From Bacillota bacterium (lineage in GTDB: Bacteria; Bacillota; Sulfobacillia; DUMF01): a stretch of DNA of 64,000 nt. The notes below the pieces were generated by a model. It did no database searches, was not told where the DNA came from, and worked only from the letters and a program-made list of their open reading frames with translations. The stretch is taken from the NCBI GenBank assembly GCA_012840015.1, contig DUMF01000024.1:17873-81872 (forward strand), written 5' to 3'. Below are positions 1 through 8,895 of this stretch, piece after piece. Both the position numbers and the translations under genes were made by a program. How positions within the stretch are numbered: the stretch's first letter is position 1; each line of letters opens with the position of its first letter.

Positions 1-279
1 AAGTCGGTATCGCAAGTAATGGAGTATGCCGATGATCAGATGGCGAAATGCATTAGTGAGTTAGCGATAACAGGAATACAGCACGGAGACCCCGAAATTA
101 TAGTAGCTGACTGCATCAACAGAGTAAAACGGTCTAAGGCGGCGCGGTTGCTCGTAAAGATCAAACAAACCGGAAATGTCTCTGAAAAGCGGCAGCTACT
201 AGACGAATATTATTCGTTGATCAAACAAGTGAAAGCCGACATGGGGGCTCAGGGGGGAGGTGTGAGCGGTGGCAATTAG
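1..279 (+). CDS. dnaG: DNA primase, C-terminal fragment
   Basis: The frame is open from the first base of the window, so only the last 92 codons are present. The fragment is the helical C-terminal region of bacterial primase, the part that binds the replicative helicase DnaB/DnaC. It is rich in Lys, Glu and Gln and has no zinc-binding or TOPRIM residues, which would lie upstream of the window. The assignment rests largely on context: the stop codon overlaps the start of rpoD by 11 bp, the usual dnaG-rpoD arrangement of Gram-positive bacteria. Confidence 0.82.
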   Translation, partial: KSVSQVMEYADDQMAKCISELAITGIQHGDPEIIVADCINRVKRSKAARLLVKIKQTGNVSEKRQLLDEYYSLIKQVKADMGAQGGGVSGGN

Positions 280-1378
280 AGACGGAGAACCGAATCTGGA
301 GTACATCAAAGACCTGGTGGAGCAAGGGAAGAAAAATGGTTCCCTGACTTACAGAGAGATTATGGACGCGCTGCAGGGCGTGGACCTGACATCTGAACAA
401 ATAGAGGAAATGTACGAAGCGCTGGCTGACATGGGTATAGAAGTAGTCAACGTTCCAAAAGACGGGGAAACAGCCGAGACATCCGATGTTGGAGATGGGC
501 AAGAAGAGCATCAAGTACCTCCCGACGATGAAGCCCTGCTCGAGGGCGTTGCGATAGACGATCCGGTACGCATGTACCTGAAGGAGATCGGCAAGGTACC
601 ACTGTTGACAGCCCAAGAAGAGGTTGAACTTGCAAAGCGCATCGAGGCTGGCGATGAGGAAGCCAAGAAAAAGCTAATAGAGGCTAACCTACGTCTCGTG
701 GTGAGCATCGCGAAAAAATACGTAGGCCGCGGGATGCTTTTCTTGGACCTCATACAGGAAGGTAACCTGGGGTTGATCAAGGCGGTGGAGAAATTCGATT
801 ATCGTAAGGGTTACAAATTCAGCACGTATGCCACGTGGTGGATAAGACAAGCGATTACCCGGGCAATTGCCGACCAAGCCAGGACAATCCGAATACCTGT
901 CCACATGGTAGAGACGATCAACAAACTGATCAGGGTATCCCGACAGCTACTGCAAGAACTTGGCAGGGAACCGACGCCTGAGGAAATCGCCAAGGAGATG
1001 GGCGTCTCTGAAGACAGGGTGAGGGAAATCTTGAAGATCGCCCAGGAGCCGGTGTCGCTGGAGACGCCGATAGGCGAAGAAGAAGATAGCCATTTGGGAG
1101 ACTTCATCGAAGATCAAGAAGCACCGGCTCCGGCCGAAGCAGCTTCGTTCCAGTTGCTTAAGGAGCAATTAGAGGGTGTATTGGATACTCTTACAGAACG
1201 GGAGCAAAACGTCCTTAAATTGCGCTTTGGGCTAGAGGACGGTCGATCTAGGACTCTGGAAGAGGTGGGGCAAGTCTTCGGGGTCACTCGAGAAAGAATA
1301 AGACAAATCGAAGCCAAGGCTTTGCGAAAATTGCGGCATCCGTCCAGGTCTAAAAAGTTGAAAGACTTCCTCGAGTAA
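269..1378 (+). CDS. rpoD: Primary sigma factor RpoD/SigA
   Basis: Housekeeping sigma factor that directs RNA polymerase to -10/-35 promoters. The 369-residue length matches SigA of Firmicutes. Residues 1-60 resemble region 1.1. Region 1.2 starts near residue 97 ([12 protein letters not shown]), region 2 spans about 135-205 with the [10 protein letters not shown] and [13 protein letters not shown] core and promoter-melting motifs, region 3 follows, and region 4 forms the last 65 residues with the [16 protein letters not shown] helix-turn-helix. The GTG start at 269 lies behind a G-rich Shine-Dalgarno (AGGGGGGAGG) and inside the 3' end of dnaG, so the two are probably translationally coupled. 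Confidence 0.98.
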   Translation: MAIRDGEPNLEYIKDLVEQGKKNGSLTYREIMDALQGVDLTSEQIEEMYEALADMGIEVVNVPKDGETAETSDVGDGQEEHQVPPDDEALLEGVAIDDPVRMYLKEIGKVPLLTAQEEVELAKRIEAGDEEAKKKLIEANLRLVVSIAKKYVGRGMLFLDLIQEGNLGLIKAVEKFDYRKGYKFSTYATWWIRQAITRAIADQARTIRIPVHMVETINKLIRVSRQLLQELGREPTPEEIAKEMGVSEDRVREILKIAQEPVSLETPIGEEEDSHLGDFIEDQEAPAPAEAASFQLLKEQLEGVLDTLTEREQNVLKLRFGLEDGRSRTLEEVGQVFGVTRERIRQIEAKALRKLRHPSRSKKLKDFLE

Positions 1379-1400
1379 CAAATAAAATGTAGCAGAAAAG

Positions 1401-1532
1401 ATGAAGGGGAGTAGCTCCCGCTACGGGTTGCGTGACTCCGTAGAGCGGCTTTGACACCGCCAGGACGGCGTAGGCCCGGTGTCAATAGGGAAAGAAGCGA
1501 GACCTTTATCCTTGAATGAGGGATGAAGGTCT
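1401..1532 (+). promoter_or_regulatory. yybP-ykoY (Mn2+) riboswitch with overlapping terminator
   Basis: The leader holds the hallmark 5' segment AAGGGGAGTAGC (1404-1415) and the 3' partner GCGAGACCTTTATCC (1497-1511), the two conserved strands that close the P1 and Mn-binding core of this class. The 3' strand of P1 is reused as the 5' arm of a terminator at 1500-1532, so ligand-stabilised P1 would prevent termination and switch the downstream gene on. A TTGAAA (1358-1363) with an A/T-rich -10 near 1381-1388 could be the promoter, lying across the rpoD stop. The family sequence is recalled from known examples; no covariance search was possible. Confidence 0.85.
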
Positions 1533-1540
1533 TTTTGTTA
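1500..1540 (+). terminator. Riboswitch-controlled intrinsic terminator
   Basis: AGACCTTTATCC (1500-1511) pairs with GGATGAAGGTCT (1521-1532) over 12 bp with one G-U pair, with a nine-base loop and then TTTTTGTT. The first arm is also the 3' side of the riboswitch closing helix, so the two structures exclude each other. Confidence 0.85.
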
Positions 1541-1556
1541 AGGGAGGCGAGATGTT

Positions 1557-2627
1557 TTGAGCACCGGAGAACTGGTGATGATTGGGGTGGCTCTGGGATT
1601 GGTTTACCTTGCTGTGGAAAAAAATTACGAGCCTATGATCCTACTGCCTATCGGATTCGGGACAGTGCTGGCAAACATACCGTTCTCTTCGGCGATAGGC
1701 CCGGACGGTTTCTTAACCAGGCTTTACGAAGCAGGCATAATCACGGAGCTTTTTCCGCTGTTGGTGTTCATCGGGATTGGCACAATGATCGATTTTACCC
1801 CGCTCATTCAGCAACCGGTGGTACTCATATTTGGAGCGATTGCTCAGCTAGGCATCTTTGCGACGGTAGTCGCTGCTACTGCTCTTGGCTTCAACCTCAG
1901 AGAGGCGGCTTCAATCGGCATAATTGGGGCTGCAGATGGGCCCACTGCCATATTTGTTGCCACGAGGTTCGCTAGTCATTTGCTCGCGCCGATCTCTGTA
2001 GCCGCTTATTCATACATTGCGTCGGTACCAGTTATACAGCCTCTAATAATTCGGCTTCTGACTACCAAGAACGAGCGCCTCATCCGGATGCAGCACCGGG
2101 CGAGGCCAGTACCCCGCAATATCAAGATTCTCTTCCCCATCCTAGTAACGCTGGTAACGGGCACCATAGCCCCCATCAGTGTAGCGCTCGTAGGTTCACT
2201 CATGTTCGGCAACCTGATGAGAGAGTCTGGTGTTGTGGACAGGCTGGTGAGATCCTCTTCAAACGAGCTTGTCGACGTAGTGACGATGCTCCTTGGCCTG
2301 GCCATCGGCTCGACAATGACGGCGGAGCGCTTCTTGACCCCGAGTACTCTCGCTATACTGGGCATGGGGTTACTCGCCTTTGCTCTAGATACCGCGTGCG
2401 GCGTGTTATTCGCTAAACTGGCTAACCTTTTCCTTAGACACAAGATCAACCCAATGATCGGAGCGTGTGGAATCTCTGCCTTTCCAATGTCCGCGAGGGT
2501 GGTACAGAAGATGGCACAGGCGGAGGACCCCGAGAACTTCATACTCATGCAGGCGGTGAGTGTGAATGTAGGCGGGCAAATCGCTTCTCTGGTTGCTGGG
2601 GCAATAATATTGACGCTCGTGCAATGA
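1557..2627 (+). CDS. Solitary sodium-pumping decarboxylase beta-subunit homologue (OadB/GcdB family)
   Basis: Polytopic membrane protein of 356 residues related to the Na+-translocating beta subunit of oxaloacetate, methylmalonyl-CoA and glutaconyl-CoA decarboxylases. The family's ion-site motif appears as GIIGAADGPTAIF (Asp near 127), and the second conserved helix is present near residue 300 as NPMIGACGISAFP followed by SARVVQ. The TTG start at 1557 follows GGGAGGCGAG. No alpha, gamma or biotin-carrier subunit gene adjoins it. It is the only gene in the transcript behind the Mn riboswitch, which does not fit a decarboxylase subunit. It may be a stand-alone ion transporter, possibly for Mn2+; that is inference from the leader. 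It converges on a GDT1-type transporter gene. Confidence 0.85.
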   Translation: MSTGELVMIGVALGLVYLAVEKNYEPMILLPIGFGTVLANIPFSSAIGPDGFLTRLYEAGIITELFPLLVFIGIGTMIDFTPLIQQPVVLIFGAIAQLGIFATVVAATALGFNLREAASIGIIGAADGPTAIFVATRFASHLLAPISVAAYSYIASVPVIQPLIIRLLTTKNERLIRMQHRARPVPRNIKILFPILVTLVTGTIAPISVALVGSLMFGNLMRESGVVDRLVRSSSNELVDVVTMLLGLAIGSTMTAERFLTPSTLAILGMGLLAFALDTACGVLFAKLANLFLRHKINPMIGACGISAFPMSARVVQKMAQAEDPENFILMQAVSVNVGGQIASLVAGAIILTLVQ

Positions 2628-2664
2628 AGGGATGCTGACGGAGGAGACCACGACGCCTTCGGAG

Positions 2665-3339
2665 TCATTTGCGTACTTTACGCCGGTATTCGTGGTTTGA
2701 TGTTCTTCGCCGGTGAGCCAAGAAAGCAGTGACATACAGAGCCGCGGCCAGCATGGTTAAGCCCCATCGGAGTGCGATCTGGGGGACCGTAGCCCAGATC
2801 GTGGAGACGGCGAATAGCGCAAACACGGCGCTGGAAATCTGCTTGACCGTATTTTCTTTAACCGTTCTTGCGAGGAGATAACCTGCTACCAGGCCTAGGC
2901 AGTCAGCAGTCGCCATGCCGAGTAACGCCCCAAGCCATACCTGGAATGGTTGCCCGTACCTGGCTGAAAGTGCGACCGCTGCTAACTGGGTCTTGTCCCC
3001 CAACTCGGCGATAAAAAAACTTCCGGCGATCGCGAAAAAAGGACTAATGGTAAGAGGTATCCGGGCGGCCTTCTCGTCCTCGCCTTCTGGCAAAGACCAA
3101 ATGGCGAAAGCGAGGAATGCAGCTCCCGAGGCCAGTTGTACCCAATCTATGGGTACTATGTCCGTAAGAAGTTTGCCCACCGTTACTGCTACTCCCTGCA
3201 CGGCTGCTATTCCGGTTAGGACGCCGCTCACTACTACTCCGGGAGCGTACTTGCCCGCCAATGCTGCTACGAAGAGCTGGGTCTTGTCGCCCACTTCCGC
3301 AGTGAAGATCAATAGAGCGCTAGTCAATGCCGCTTTCAT
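2665..3339 (-). CDS. GDT1/TMEM165 (UPF0016) family cation exporter
   Basis: Membrane protein of 224 residues with two homologous halves, each carrying the family signature: EVGDKTQ at residues 15-21 and ELGDKTQ at 112-118. Members export Mn2+ or Ca2+ (yeast Gdt1, human TMEM165, bacterial MneA). Six or seven hydrophobic helices are visible, with an acidic central loop (EGEDEK) near residues 85-90. The gene is read leftwards, probably from the same transcript as the nitroreductase 38 bp upstream. Although this family is often behind a yybP-ykoY riboswitch, the riboswitch here faces the converging gene on the other strand. Confidence 0.9.
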   Translation of the reverse strand: MKAALTSALLIFTAEVGDKTQLFVAALAGKYAPGVVVSGVLTGIAAVQGVAVTVGKLLTDIVPIDWVQLASGAAFLAFAIWSLPEGEDEKAARIPLTISPFFAIAGSFFIAELGDKTQLAAVALSARYGQPFQVWLGALLGMATADCLGLVAGYLLARTVKENTVKQISSAVFALFAVSTIWATVPQIALRWGLTMLAAALYVTAFLAHRRRTSNHEYRRKVRK

Positions 3340-3377
3340 CGTGTTCGATCTCCCGATCGGTTATGTGGAACCGGCCG

Positions 3378-3995
3378 TTAGACATAAGTTACGAGCTCTT
3401 GAACGGGTTTTCTCGGTCTTAGCGGGGGCTGTTCGGCAGGCCTACCCAGCGGTATGAGTGCCGCCAGGCTGAGAGGCGGCTTGATTTTCAAAATCTCCTC
3501 CAATTCTGGCCTCGCTATCAAAGGCGCAGTCATCCAGCAAGCGCCATAGCCCTTTTCCTCAGCAGCCAGGAGGAGCAGTTGGATACACCCGCCTATGCTC
3601 TGCAAATCAGGCCTAACCCTGAGGTCGTCTATCTGTTGTTGAGAATACCCTGCTTGGACTAGCATTTTTTCCACCACTGAGTCGTATCTCTGGGTTGCCA
3701 CGGCTATGACGCAAGGCGCTTCTTGGAAAAACAAGGCCCATTTCTTGGCAGATGAGGCGCGCTCCGACTGGCCCACCCGTGCGGCAAGTCGATCGGTAGC
3801 GTCCGATACGGCCTGTGCCATTCTGGACAAGACGTCCTTAGATTGGATGACGAAGAACCTCCACATCTGTTGGTTCCCAGCATTTGCAGCCCGGGTGGCA
3901 AGCTCCAGCATTTCATAAATGTCTTTTTGGTCGACGGGATCGGGGAGATACTTTCTTATACTCTTCCGCCTCATCACAAGCTCTCTGAACTCCAT
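3378..3995 (-). CDS. Nitroreductase family FMN oxidoreductase
   Basis: A 205-residue protein of the NfsB/FRP fold that uses FMN and NAD(P)H. The N-terminal RRKSIRKY box (about residues 9-16) and the ATRAANAGNQQMWRF segment are the typical flavin-binding elements; the second half contains IGGCIQLLLLAAEEKGYGACWM, which gives the family's helix and Gly-rich turn. The ATG at 3995 sits behind GAGGAGG. Substrate cannot be inferred. It lies 38 bp upstream of the GDT1-type exporter and may share its transcript. Confidence 0.88.
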   Translation of the reverse strand: MEFRELVMRRKSIRKYLPDPVDQKDIYEMLELATRAANAGNQQMWRFFVIQSKDVLSRMAQAVSDATDRLAARVGQSERASSAKKWALFFQEAPCVIAVATQRYDSVVEKMLVQAGYSQQQIDDLRVRPDLQSIGGCIQLLLLAAEEKGYGACWMTAPLIARPELEEILKIKPPLSLAALIPLGRPAEQPPLRPRKPVQELVTYV

Positions 3996-4034
3996 CGCTC
4001 AATCCTCCTCGAAGAAACCGATTCTTGGAGATGA

Positions 4035-4619
4035 CTAGCGCTCTCTCACCACTCCGGCATGGCTCGAAGCATGACGCTTCGCCGCAAAATACATGGTAAC
4101 GGGAGTAATTACCATCGCCGCGATGCCCGTGACGGTCAACCAGTACTCCAGTACAGGAACGCGATCAGAAAACGTGGTTATGGCAAAGCACCAAAAGGCT
4201 GCCCACAGGAAATCGTTCAGCACGAAAGGCACGACCAGTCTTTCTAGAGGGCCGGAAGTCATACCTGCCAGCCAGAAAACCTGGCTGTAGCCACCTCCCA
4301 GCCAACGAAGGAAAAACGTAACAGGCCACGTTCGGAACACCCGTTCTTCGATTGCTCCCAGTTCATTATCTCCGATGGGGAAGAACCGTTCCAAGCGAGC
4401 TTTAAGCGTGGAGCCGTAAAACCTGAACGCTACGAGCGACCCCAAGTGCCCGAGAGCCGTTGCCATACCAGAAACGGCCGCCGCTATGACCCAGCCTGCT
4501 CGGTAGGTGCGGCATAAGCGGACAAGGAACGCGAAAAGTCCGAAAGAACTGATGGGCACACCGGCAGCAGTAATGAAGAAACCTATGAACACGAGCGTTA
4601 GGCCTAGCCAATACGGCAA
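4035..4619 (-). CDS. DedA/SNARE-associated-like membrane protein
   Basis: A 194-residue integral membrane protein with about five hydrophobic segments. The centre reads RWLGGGYSQVFWLAGMTSG, resembling the re-entrant R-F-x-P-G-x-R ... A-G motif of DedA proteins but lacking the canonical Pro and second Arg, so membership is probable rather than firm. DedA proteins are proposed lipid scramblases or envelope-homeostasis factors. The start is a TTG at 4619 with GGAGGTG eight bases upstream; the hydrophobic N terminus follows at once. Confidence 0.55.
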   Translation of the reverse strand: MPYWLGLTLVFIGFFITAAGVPISSFGLFAFLVRLCRTYRAGWVIAAAVSGMATALGHLGSLVAFRFYGSTLKARLERFFPIGDNELGAIEERVFRTWPVTFFLRWLGGGYSQVFWLAGMTSGPLERLVVPFVLNDFLWAAFWCFAITTFSDRVPVLEYWLTVTGIAAMVITPVTMYFAAKRHASSHAGVVRER

Positions 4620-4713
4620 CGCGGGGCACCTCCGTCGGGACCGTTCTCCTTATAGTTTTCCATTTGGCGGGTTCAAACGCAAGTGCCCCGGTTTAATGTC
4701 GGCTAAAAAGCGG

Positions 4714-5445
4714 CTATTGGACTGCAAACTCGGCGTTCACAACCGCGGTGATATCTTTTTCGAGGGAGCTGGTATCGTTGATACCATAGTCGGATACTTC
4801 CGTGGAGTCCTTTGGCGTGATTTGGAATACTCCCATCTTAGCAGCCCTCAGGTGACCTACCCTGCTACCAGTCGCCGCAGCGATTTTCTCGGCGCGAGCC
4901 ATGGCATCCTTTGCGGCTTCCGCTAGCATATCCACCTTCAACTCATTCAGCTTCGTATAGTAGTATTGAGGCGGATAGGAGTGGAACACTATCCCCTTCT
5001 CGATAAGCTCTGTCGAGCTCCGGGATATCTCGGCGATCTTGTCCACTTCCGCGGAGCGCACTTCGAGGTTTTGGTATAGCACATAGCCGGCTATCTGCCT
5101 CGTCATCATGCCCGTTTTGGGATCAGTGGCGTATATCGTCTCAGTGCTCACTGGCTGAAACACGATTTCGTTCTCTTTAATACCCCTTTGTACGAGGTAA
5201 TTCTTAACGACGGCAAGATCTGCTTTTAGAGCTGCATAGGCTTTGCCAAGGTCATCAGATTGTCGTGAGAACCCCGATCGCCACACAATGAGGTCCGATC
5301 TGATCTGCTTTTTGGCCGACCCCGTGACGGTAATAGACTTTTTGGCGGTAACGAATTCCATCGCGGGTTTTGAGATTATAAGGGCACAGATGATTAAAGC
5401 GACTCCCACTACCAGCGCGCAAATAACGGCACTTAACCTAGTCAT
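4714..5445 (-). CDS. SIMPL-domain (DUF541) exported protein
   Basis: A 243-residue protein with one N-terminal hydrophobic helix (about residues 7-25), serving as signal anchor, followed by the SIMPL/DUF541 fold: the ITVTGSAKKQI opening, a central helix, and the KDAMARAEKIAAATG helix near residue 185. Relatives are periplasmic or cell-surface proteins of unclear biochemical role. The ATG at 5445 is preceded by GGAGGTGTGAAGA. Roughly 175 bp separate it from the divergent rnpB promoter region. Confidence 0.85.
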   Translation of the reverse strand: MTRLSAVICALVVGVALIICALIISKPAMEFVTAKKSITVTGSAKKQIRSDLIVWRSGFSRQSDDLGKAYAALKADLAVVKNYLVQRGIKENEIVFQPVSTETIYATDPKTGMMTRQIAGYVLYQNLEVRSAEVDKIAEISRSSTELIEKGIVFHSYPPQYYYTKLNELKVDMLAEAAKDAMARAEKIAAATGSRVGHLRAAKMGVFQITPKDSTEVSDYGINDTSSLEKDITAVVNAEFAVQ

Positions 5446-5567
5446 TCTTCACACCTCCATTTTTCAATTAAGACGCTTCGACCGGCGTATTTTGATCGCG
5501 CGTCAAGGAATTATATAATTGTGGACGTCACTCAATATGACGCTCATTGATCGATTTAGTTTCAACA

Positions 5568-5596
5568 TTGACAATTCGTTTGAGTGGCGTTAACCT
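5568..5596 (+). promoter_or_regulatory. rnpB promoter (SigA type)
   Basis: TTGACA at 5568-5573, a 17-bp spacer and TAACCT at 5591-5596 place a start about 20 nt before the mature RNase P RNA. The same TAACCT -10 is seen ahead of the T-box near 51 kb. Confidence 0.7.
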
Positions 5597-5621
5597 AATT
5601 CAGCACGGTGAAATCCAAGCA

Positions 5622-5959
5622 GCGAGCGGACCAGGTGGCCGCGGGCATTCGATGCCCGAGGAAAGTCCGGGCTCCATAGGGCAGGGTGCTGGGTAACGCC
5701 CAGCGGGGGCAACCCCAGGGAAAGTGCCACAGAGACATACCGCCTGCATTTGCAGGTAAGGGTGAAAAGGCGGTGTAAGAGACCACCGGCGGCCAGGCGA
5801 CTGGCCGGCCAGGTAAACCCCACCCGGAGCAAGACCAAGTAGGAGGGGGATGACGTTGCCCGCCGATCCCTCGGGTTAGGTCGCTAGAGGCGTCAGGCGA
5901 CTGGCGCCCCAGATAGATGGCCACCCGCGACAGAACCCGGCTTACAGGTCCGCTCACGC
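5622..5959 (+). ncRNA. rnpB: RNase P RNA, bacterial type A
   Basis: Catalytic RNA that removes tRNA 5' leaders. All universal segments are present in order: GAGGAAAGTCCGGGCTCC near 5650, the ACAGAGACATACCGC and GGTAAGGGTGAAAAGGCGG strands of the P10/P11 region, GTAAGAGACCACC, and the 3' half AGATAGATGGCC plus CGACAGAACCCGGCTTA. The ends are set by P1, GCGAGCGGACC (5622-5632) with GGTCCGCTC (5947-5955). No terminator follows; the truD start codon is only 12 nt past the 3' end. Confidence 0.97.
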
Positions 5960-5971
5960 TTTACAGATGCC

Positions 5972-7216
5972 ATGAAATTAAGGGTCAGGCCTGAAGATTT
6001 TTGCGTATCAGAGCAACCAGACATGGAAGCTCTGGGTCGCGGTGATTTGCCTCTATACAAACTACAGAAATACGGCTGGAACACCACCGACGTTCTGGAT
6101 CGTATAGCTCGACATGCCTCTATTCCCCGTACTTGGCTCACATATGGTGGCAGGAAGGACAGATGGGCCACAACTACTCAATACGTGAGTGTCTGTAGCC
6201 GCTGCACAAAAGATTTGAGCCATCGATACCCTCCTGAAAAACAGGATTCGAGAGAGTCTTTGCCCTTTTACGTTTTTGAAAGGGTCGGTGCCACTGCCCG
6301 GCCCATGGGACCATCGTTTATTCGCAAGAATGTGTTCAAGATCGTAGTGAGATCCTTGGACCCGGGAGAACTCGAGTTGGTGTGCGCCCGCATTGCTAGC
6401 CAAGCTGTGAAATACGGCCATCCAAATTATTTCGATGACCAACGCTTTCGAGGCGTGCGGCCCGAAACCGGATTTGCCGCGGAGAGAATGCTCAGACGGC
6501 AATGGCGTGGCGCACTACAGTCAATCCTGGGAGCCTGGGGCTATTTGGACGACTTAAAAGAGTGGGAAGCATGGAAGGCGGAAGGCTGCGAAGAACTGCT
6601 GCATCGCATATCGGAGCCTTGGTTGAGAAAGGTATGTCAGCACATCCGGGAGAACCGGGGTGATTACATGGGTGCACTCCGCCTCGTGCCCCGCGAGGAG
6701 TTGTCGATGATATTCTCATCGTATCAGAGCTTCCTGTGGGATGAACTGCTGCGTCGCGTACTACAGAATCTAGGTATAACGCTCAGCGTCTATGAGGGCG
6801 ACATCGGGGCATACTTTTTCTACGAGCCAGAGGATGATCCCGCGTTCTGCGAAAAAATCGAAAGGCTCCGTAGAGTGCAAGCCACCTTGCCCGCTGCAAA
6901 GGCCACTTTTTCCGACGAGCTATTTACAAGCACATACTCAGTGCTATTATCAGAGAGAGGCCTGCGACCGTCCAGCTTTAACCTCCGCCAGCTAAGGCAG
7001 GCCTTCTTTAAAGCAGTACCCCGCGATGTGTTGGTTTTTCCCTCAGATTTCCGGCTCGATGGCCCGGAACCCGACGAGGTCTTCAGAGGAACTCACAAGA
7101 TAACGCTAAATTTCGCGCTGCCACGAGGCTGTTACGGCACCATCGTCGTGAAACGGCTTTTCGCCCGTCCGCACCCGTTGTGGCCGCTTCAGCCCGGGAG
7201 GCGAGGCCGAGTATAA
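5972..7216 (+). CDS. truD: tRNA pseudouridine(13) synthase TruD
   Basis: Converts U13 of tRNA(Glu) and some other tRNAs to pseudouridine. The 414-residue protein opens with the family's PEDFCVSEQP strand, has the catalytic GGRKDRWATTTQ loop with Asp63, the YFDDQRFRG element and the SSYQSFLW segment before the TRUD insertion domain. The ATG is only 12 nt after the rnpB 3' end and has no visible Shine-Dalgarno, yet no later start keeps the conserved N terminus. Transcription is presumably by read-through from rnpB. TruD is absent from many Firmicutes but known in some Clostridia. Confidence 0.92.
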   Translation: MKLRVRPEDFCVSEQPDMEALGRGDLPLYKLQKYGWNTTDVLDRIARHASIPRTWLTYGGRKDRWATTTQYVSVCSRCTKDLSHRYPPEKQDSRESLPFYVFERVGATARPMGPSFIRKNVFKIVVRSLDPGELELVCARIASQAVKYGHPNYFDDQRFRGVRPETGFAAERMLRRQWRGALQSILGAWGYLDDLKEWEAWKAEGCEELLHRISEPWLRKVCQHIRENRGDYMGALRLVPREELSMIFSSYQSFLWDELLRRVLQNLGITLSVYEGDIGAYFFYEPEDDPAFCEKIERLRRVQATLPAAKATFSDELFTSTYSVLLSERGLRPSSFNLRQLRQAFFKAVPRDVLVFPSDFRLDGPEPDEVFRGTHKITLNFALPRGCYGTIVVKRLFARPHPLWPLQPGRRGRV

Positions 7217-7302
7217 CTTGGTAGAGAAACCCTTGGTAAGAAAACGACGGCAAGCCGGCCGACCTACGATGAAGGTACGAAAGATACCTGCTTGCCGGGT
7301 CC

Positions 7303-7866
7303 TCAGAACTTTACTTCGGGCACTATCGAGGCATCCGGAGGAACCTGATAATATGGTTTGGCCTGAAAACCGAACATCCTGGCGAAAAACAACATCGGGA
7401 AGCTTCGGACAGTGCGGTTGTACTGTTGGACTATCTCGTTATATCTCATGCGTTCTACTGCCAGCCTGTTCTCCGTACCCACTAGCTCATCCCTCAACCC
7501 GGTGAATTGCTGGTCGGCTTTCAACTCCGGATATCGTTCCACAACTACCAGCAAACGCGCGAGAGCGCTGCTCAACTGGTTTTCCGCTTCTATTCTTTGT
7601 TCCTGAGAGAGTGTCCCTGCCAATTTGGCTCGTGCATCTGCGATCTTGGTAAAGACTTCTGTTTCGTGAGATGCATAGCCCTTCACGACCTGGACCAAAT
7701 TTGGAATCAGGTCTGCTCGCCTTTTCAGCTGGTTCTCAACCTGTGCCCACTGTCCTGCGGCAGCCTCGCTGAGACTGACCAGTTTGTTATAGCTGGCTGC
7801 AAGAGACCCGCCTATGATTATCGCAACGACAACTATAATACCCACGACTAGCCAGGTTTTCTTCAA
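7303..7866 (-). CDS. lemA: LemA family protein
   Basis: A 187-residue protein with one N-terminal membrane helix (about residues 4-22) and a long alpha-helical extracytoplasmic part. It carries the LemA landmarks: YNKLVSLSEAAAGQWAQVENQLKRRADLIPNL split across residues 24-55, and the RYNEIVQQYN motif near 150. A TTG at 7866 with AAAGGAG eight bases upstream gives the usual LKKTW start; an upstream GTG at 7905 lacks such a site. It is the last gene of a set with the TPM protein, a pairing common in bacteria. Function is uncertain; envelope stress roles are proposed. Confidence 0.9.
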   Translation of the reverse strand: MKKTWLVVGIIVVVAIIIGGSLAASYNKLVSLSEAAAGQWAQVENQLKRRADLIPNLVQVVKGYASHETEVFTKIADARAKLAGTLSQEQRIEAENQLSSALARLLVVVERYPELKADQQFTGLRDELVGTENRLAVERMRYNEIVQQYNRTVRSFPMLFFARMFGFQAKPYYQVPPDASIVPEVKF

Positions 7867-7901
7867 TCTACATTCTCCTTTCGTGCTTTTTCGTGTGGTG
7901 G

Positions 7902-8876
7902 TCACCAGTGTCCGCCGGCACCTCCGCCGCCACTTCGCCCTCCACCGAAGCCGCCGAAACCGCCGCCAGAGCCTTGACCGGAGCCGCTGCGCCTGCTAAA
8001 TCCTCCTCCGAACCACGGCCCTCCGAGCCAGGGGCCACCTGGACCACTTGACCACGGACCGCTCGTGCCTACCAAGTGTATGATTTTCTCCACTGTCTTG
8101 CTGTAGCCACATTTGTTGCACAGGAGCGTAACGGCCATGAGACCCGGGAGTGCAGCTGTCGCTGTGCGCAGTATTCGCTCCGTACGTCTCAGTGGTGCCC
8201 CACACTGAGGACAACGCTGGCGCTTGCGGGCGTAGGCCAGGACGAGGGTGACCGTGGCTACTAATGTCAACAATACCACAACGATTATGGGAAAAAGAGA
8301 CAGAAAGTTCGGACGAGCCGGTGCGGCAGCATCGGGGGAATCGGTGGAACCAGAACCTATGCGGCGATAAATATCCGATATCGCCTGCTCGAGCCCGAGA
8401 GCATATTTGCCCTGCTTGAAAGCGGGAATGAGATACTGGTCGCGTATGCGTCCGGCCACACTATCTGTAATCACGGGTTCCAGTCCGTAGCCTACTTCTA
8501 TCTCCAGACGGCGCTGGTCCATGACCAGCAGTATGAGAAGGCCATTGTCTTTGCCCTTCTTACCGATACCCCATTTTTCAAAAAGCGATACTGCATATTC
8601 TTTAGGCGAGTATTGCCCACTTGTTCGTACGATGGCAACCGCTACCTCGGCTCCAGTCTTTTTTACGCCGTCGGAAATCTGTCGCTCGAGCTTTTCCCTC
8701 TCTGAGCTTGAAAGCACGGAGGCAAAATCATTGACATAGCCAGTAGCTTCAGGCAGGTTTGGGACTGCCGATATGGCAGCGACTGCCAATAGCAAAGTCG
8801 CGAATAGTAAGACCAACAAAAGTATGCGCTTTACACGAACCGACTTGCCCAAGACGCAACACCACCGACCGGTCAT
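7902..8876 (-). CDS. TPM-domain (YgcG-type) membrane protein
   Basis: About 324 residues: a signal peptide (VKRILLLVLLFATLL), a TPM domain starting at ATGYVNDFASVLSSSEREKLE, a transmembrane helix, a CxxC...CxxC zinc-ribbon-like pair (CPQCGAPL and CNKCGY), and a Gly/Ser-rich tail ending GGAGGHW. This is the classical partner of LemA and lies just upstream of it. The start is uncertain: ATG at 8876 has its GGAG too close, and a TTG at 8852 immediately before the signal peptide is equally possible. Confidence 0.85.
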   Translation of the reverse strand: MTGRWCCVLGKSVRVKRILLLVLLFATLLLAVAAISAVPNLPEATGYVNDFASVLSSSEREKLERQISDGVKKTGAEVAVAIVRTSGQYSPKEYAVSLFEKWGIGKKGKDNGLLILLVMDQRRLEIEVGYGLEPVITDSVAGRIRDQYLIPAFKQGKYALGLEQAISDIYRRIGSGSTDSPDAAAPARPNFLSLFPIIVVVLLTLVATVTLVLAYARKRQRCPQCGAPLRRTERILRTATAALPGLMAVTLLCNKCGYSKTVEKIIHLVGTSGPWSSGPGGPWLGGPWFGGGFSRRSGSGQGSGGGFGGFGGGRSGGGGAGGHW

Positions 8877-8895
8877 CTCCACAAGTATTCCGCTA

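Noticed and set aside
2915..3457. Plus-strand 180-codon frame opposite the GDT1-type gene
   Set aside because: Shadow of the conserved minus-strand gene, whose EVGDKTQ and ELGDKTQ motifs fix the coding strand.
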